From assembly GCA_902789425.1 (NCBI GenBank), contig CADANX010000003.1:1-62223 (forward strand): a stretch of 62,223 nt of DNA. The letters run 5' to 3'. The translations under genes were made by a program, and so were the position numbers. This document shows positions 60,801 to 62,223 of this stretch, one piece after another. The notes beneath the pieces are model-generated. The model was not told the origin of the DNA, did not search any database, and worked only from the letters and a program-made list of their open reading frames with translations. How positions within the stretch are numbered: the stretch's first letter is position 1; each line of letters begins with the position of its first letter. Source of the stretch: an uncultured Erysipelotrichaceae bacterium. Lineage in GTDB: Bacteria; Bacillota_I; Bacilli_A; RF39; UBA660.

Positions 60801-62223
60801 TAATCAAAAATACTATGTAAATTATGGTGAAATTCTTACTGTTAGAATTATTGTAACTAGTGAATATGGTGAACTAAATACTTATACTATTACAGCATCA
60901 AGAACACCAATATCAGAAAATGAACATAGTAGTAAATTATCCAAATTTATAATTAAAGGTTATGAAAAAGGAATACTACCTGATTTCCATTCTTCTATAT
61001 ATGAATATGAATTAAAACTAATGCCAAATGAACTTTATGTAGATATAGTTGCTGAATCATATGATTCTGAGGCTATCATAACAATAACTGGCAACAAACT
61101 TATGCTTGAAGATGAAGGAAATATAATAGTAGTAGTTCATGAACCACATGTTGTAGATACTGAATATGTTATACATTATAGAAAAGTAGAATTAGAAGAA
61201 TTATATAATTTTCCATATACCGGATCATCTCAAGAATTTATAGTACCAATTAGTGGTAAGTATAAACTTGAAGTTTGGGGTGCAAGTGGAAGTGGTAATT
61301 GGCAAGATGCTAATAATGATATAGGTATAGCTGGAGCTGGTGGATATTCAGTAGGTTATGCAAATTTAAAAGAAGGCGATATATTAAAAATATATTCGGG
61401 AGGTGCAGGTAAATATAATTGTAATACTTACACATTAGTTGCTGGTGGTTTCAATGGAGGCGGTACAGCGTACTCTTCATCAAGTAATGGTGCTGGGAAC
61501 TGTGTAATGTCTGGTGGAGGATCATCGGATATTAGAGTTAATAGTGATTCCCTTTATTCAAGAATTATCGTTGCTGGCGGCGGTGGAGGCGGCGGTGAAG
61601 ATTATGGTAAAGGTGGAGAGCCTGGAGGAGCCGGTGGTGGACTTGAAGGAATTGTTTTTGAAAATTCTCAAGCAAAATCGGGTGAACCTGGTACTCAAAT
61701 ATCTGGATGGAGTTTTGGTCAAGGATTCTCGTGTAATTCTGAGAATTATTTAACTTACGGTGAAGCTGCTTGGGGTTGTATAGGAGCCGGCGGAGGCTGG
61801 TACGGTGGAGGTATTCCATCTAAAAAATATTATGGCTGGCAAGGAGGCGGCGGTGGATCTGGATGGATTTATACCGAGGATTCATATAATTATTGGATAG
61901 AAAACACAAATTCTGAAAATGAAGAAAATTGGCTTCTTACTTCTGATTATTATTTAAGTCAAGCACAAACAATAGCTGGTAATTCACAATTTAAATCACC
62001 AACAGGAACACTTGAAACTGGACATATTGGTAATGGCTATGTAAGAATTACTCCATTCACATTGTCTAAAGATAATTATTTATCAACATTAATAACAGAT
62101 GTCGGTGATTGGAATAAGTCTTTCGACATGACTGAAAGTAATTATAGAATTACTCTTGGTGAATTTGATACTAAGATAAATATAAGTGGAAGACCAAGTA
62201 GTGACTTAACAACTATCGAAGGT
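57871..62223 (+). CDS. Giant secreted protein with glycine-rich and cadherin-like repeats (partial)
   Basis: An open frame of 1,451 codons with no stop before the window ends, so the protein is longer. A signal peptide ends near residue 33 (KKVKA). Three units follow. Each has a glycine-rich domain beginning Y-K-(I/V/L)-E-(L/V)-W-G-A (residues 139, 623, 1131), with GGGATDIR, SRIMVAAGGGG and GGSSYISGHTG motifs like the glycine-rich domain of ALK/LTK-type proteins. Each continues into a cadherin-like beta-sandwich (NYLSSLTSSQGTFSSSFNP; YYLSNLETDTGTLSPTFDP). Gly runs use GGC and GGA, making local GC islands in AT-rich DNA. A surface or matrix role is likely. SD TAGGAGTG precedes the ATG. Confidence 0.85.
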   Translation, partial: MDKFFLKKIYKFVLMLIVILTVFCIPNKKVKAGDLTSLEVIGYENDLVPAFSSNTYDYSIEIPSTEIDLLFNYEKANSSDTVFISNNKYLKNNNGLIKINVSGTEYKIAYNKIDVSSYVKNYSFINNYQTFTSNINGRYKIELWGASDSTNTSLVGYGAYTSGYINLKKGETLYVYVGESNDTITATYNGGGACTGSCSAGGGATDIRFFSSEPIEDDLNWNSTKGLKSRIMVAAGGGGYNPYSSGYYGGSAGGLTSYVGNGDSPAGVATQLSAAISNNNVASRNGQFGIGGYGDYWGGGGGGGYWGGAGGRNSSTGNGGSGGSSYISGHTGSIAITSEESISPKSGCKEYTNNVECSYHYSNKIFKNTNMIDGKGYKWTNIKKTQEQMPNPLGGLYEIGKGHIGSGYARISFEQPLNNDNYLSSLTSSQGTFSSSFNPVVTNYNLNLSKYENGFILNATLSDENAYATGLNEKYNVELGETIDVDVAVISESGNIQIYNVSATRANYTETDHSTKLKNIIINNGNILLNDFQPINLNYNILLPSSDAYVLIDVEKFDNTASVKITGNENLQNSGSISIKVTASGVQDTIYNINYEKSIVEKEYNYNYTGNFVTFKTPYTGKYKVELWGAQGGTVFGDSSLQGGYGGYTKGEITLIKDTELYIYVGEAGHDYYERADNYGGWNGGGNIHYPYEGDGGQYTCTGGGATDIRLISGEWNNADSLRSRIMVAGAGGGASKQDSNWYTDGGSAGGLTGNIRTIASKSAAPYYGGGGTQTSGGIANNYANRIGGQNGGFGYGGYGAYQDEGSAGGSGWYGGGGTNVDGGGGGGSSYISGHTGCIAVNSKTDSSPKGGCSNGTNDNECSISPFEFIFENTKMIDGLGYEWTSSKGSVTKMPSPSGELYNSNIGQKGNGYAKITPLYNTLSKNYYLSNLETDTGTLSPTFDPAIKSYDLVLDSYDNSFTLTGELADENSSVTGLNQKYYVNYGEILTVRIIVTSEYGELNTYTITASRTPISENEHSSKLSKFIIKGYEKGILPDFHSSIYEYELKLMPNELYVDIVAESYDSEAIITITGNKLMLEDEGNIIVVVHEPHVVDTEYVIHYRKVELEELYNFPYTGSSQEFIVPISGKYKLEVWGASGSGNWQDANNDIGIAGAGGYSVGYANLKEGDILKIYSGGAGKYNCNTYTLVAGGFNGGGTAYSSSSNGAGNCVMSGGGSSDIRVNSDSLYSRIIVAGGGGGGGEDYGKGGEPGGAGGGLEGIVFENSQAKSGEPGTQISGWSFGQGFSCNSENYLTYGEAAWGCIGAGGGWYGGGIPSKKYYGWQGGGGGSGWIYTEDSYNYWIENTNSENEENWLLTSDYYLSQAQTIAGNSQFKSPTGTLETGHIGNGYVRITPFTLSKDNYLSTLITDVGDWNKSFDMTESNYRITLGEFDTKINISGRPSSDLTTIEG

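Noticed and set aside
58709-61819. Several short frames in other phases within the glycine-rich gene
   Set aside because: Gly codon runs leave all frames open; the main frame is continuous from a signal peptide and carries the domain motifs.
1-62223. Mycoplasma-type code (TGA as Trp)
   Set aside because: TGA ends genes here (for example at 4312-4314), Trp is TGG, and RF2 is present.
1-62223. Insertion sequences or transposase genes
   Set aside because: No transposase-like frame or terminal inverted repeats with target duplications were found.

Overview
The window is very AT-rich, uses TGA as a stop codon and carries an RF2 gene with its programmed frameshift, so the standard bacterial code applies. 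The conserved blocks (prfB-ftsE-ftsX-M23 hydrolase; uvrB/uvrA-lgt-whiA; trxB-trxA; rplM-rpsI with an L13-type leader; CIRCE-htpG-hsp20) and the SD-rich start sites point to a low-GC Firmicute, probably an uncultured gut member of the Bacilli near the Erysipelotrichia/RF39 lineages. That placement is inference from gene content.

Layout. Positions 1-8.3 kb hold an accessory array. Five short cargo modules (Nudix+dinD; APH-like kinase with three small genes; a two-domain P-loop kinase; a second Nudix; a CYTH phosphatase) and the end of an ABC exporter all point the same way. They are separated by five composite repeats. Each repeat has the same geometry: a left pair of short direct repeats (AGATACC, AGATACG or AGATAAG), then 101-106 nt, then a core starting CCATGTGG that encodes the last 14 codons of a SEC-C zinc motif, then a terminator, then a right pair of the same kind of repeat 100-129 nt from the core. 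The pair at the left end of each module carries the same repeat variant as the pair at its right end. I read this as a tandem array of small integrative elements lacking their own integrase, inserted at the 3' end of a SEC-C gene (possibly secA), with core and arm-type recombinase sites. It is the best candidate for an undescribed system here.

8.4-19.7 kb: adenosine deaminase, an autoregulated TetR/methyltransferase operon with two perfect palindromic operators, a 1,366-residue Ig-like (BIG2) secreted protein, a 904-residue membrane/coiled-coil protein between two DUF1292-like genes, and an HdeD-like membrane protein. 19.7-27.3 kb: RF2, YitT, FtsE, FtsX and an M23 hydrolase, then a kinase-fold protein, an M14 peptidase and an L,D-transpeptidase-like protein. 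27.3-42.6 kb: uvrB and uvrA separated by a four-gene insert (XRE regulator, two DUF4190-type membrane proteins, RhuM-Fic with a kissing-loop RNA leader), then a holin-like membrane protein, lgt, whiA, an Abi_2 HEPN protein, htrA, rplM, rpsI, a HAD protein, trxB and trxA. 42.6-47.8 kb: unknown genes and a three-gene ABC-2 exporter flanked by a 48-bp direct repeat, then tRNA-Gly. 47.8-57.6 kb: queH, a thioester-domain surface protein with its sortase, an ABC transporter plus two-component system, two Coat_F-like small genes, and the HrcA-type heat-shock operon htpG-hsp20. From 57.9 kb to the end runs one open reading frame for a giant secreted protein with three glycine-rich plus cadherin-like units; it has no stop inside the window.

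How the parts fit. Surface and envelope functions are heavily represented: Ig-like protein, thioester adhesin with sortase, glycine-rich giant, M23/M14/YkuD wall enzymes and HtrA. Defence-type or mobile functions (Abi_2, RhuM-Fic, the SEC-C array, the 48-bp-flanked ABC block) sit between conserved housekeeping operons.
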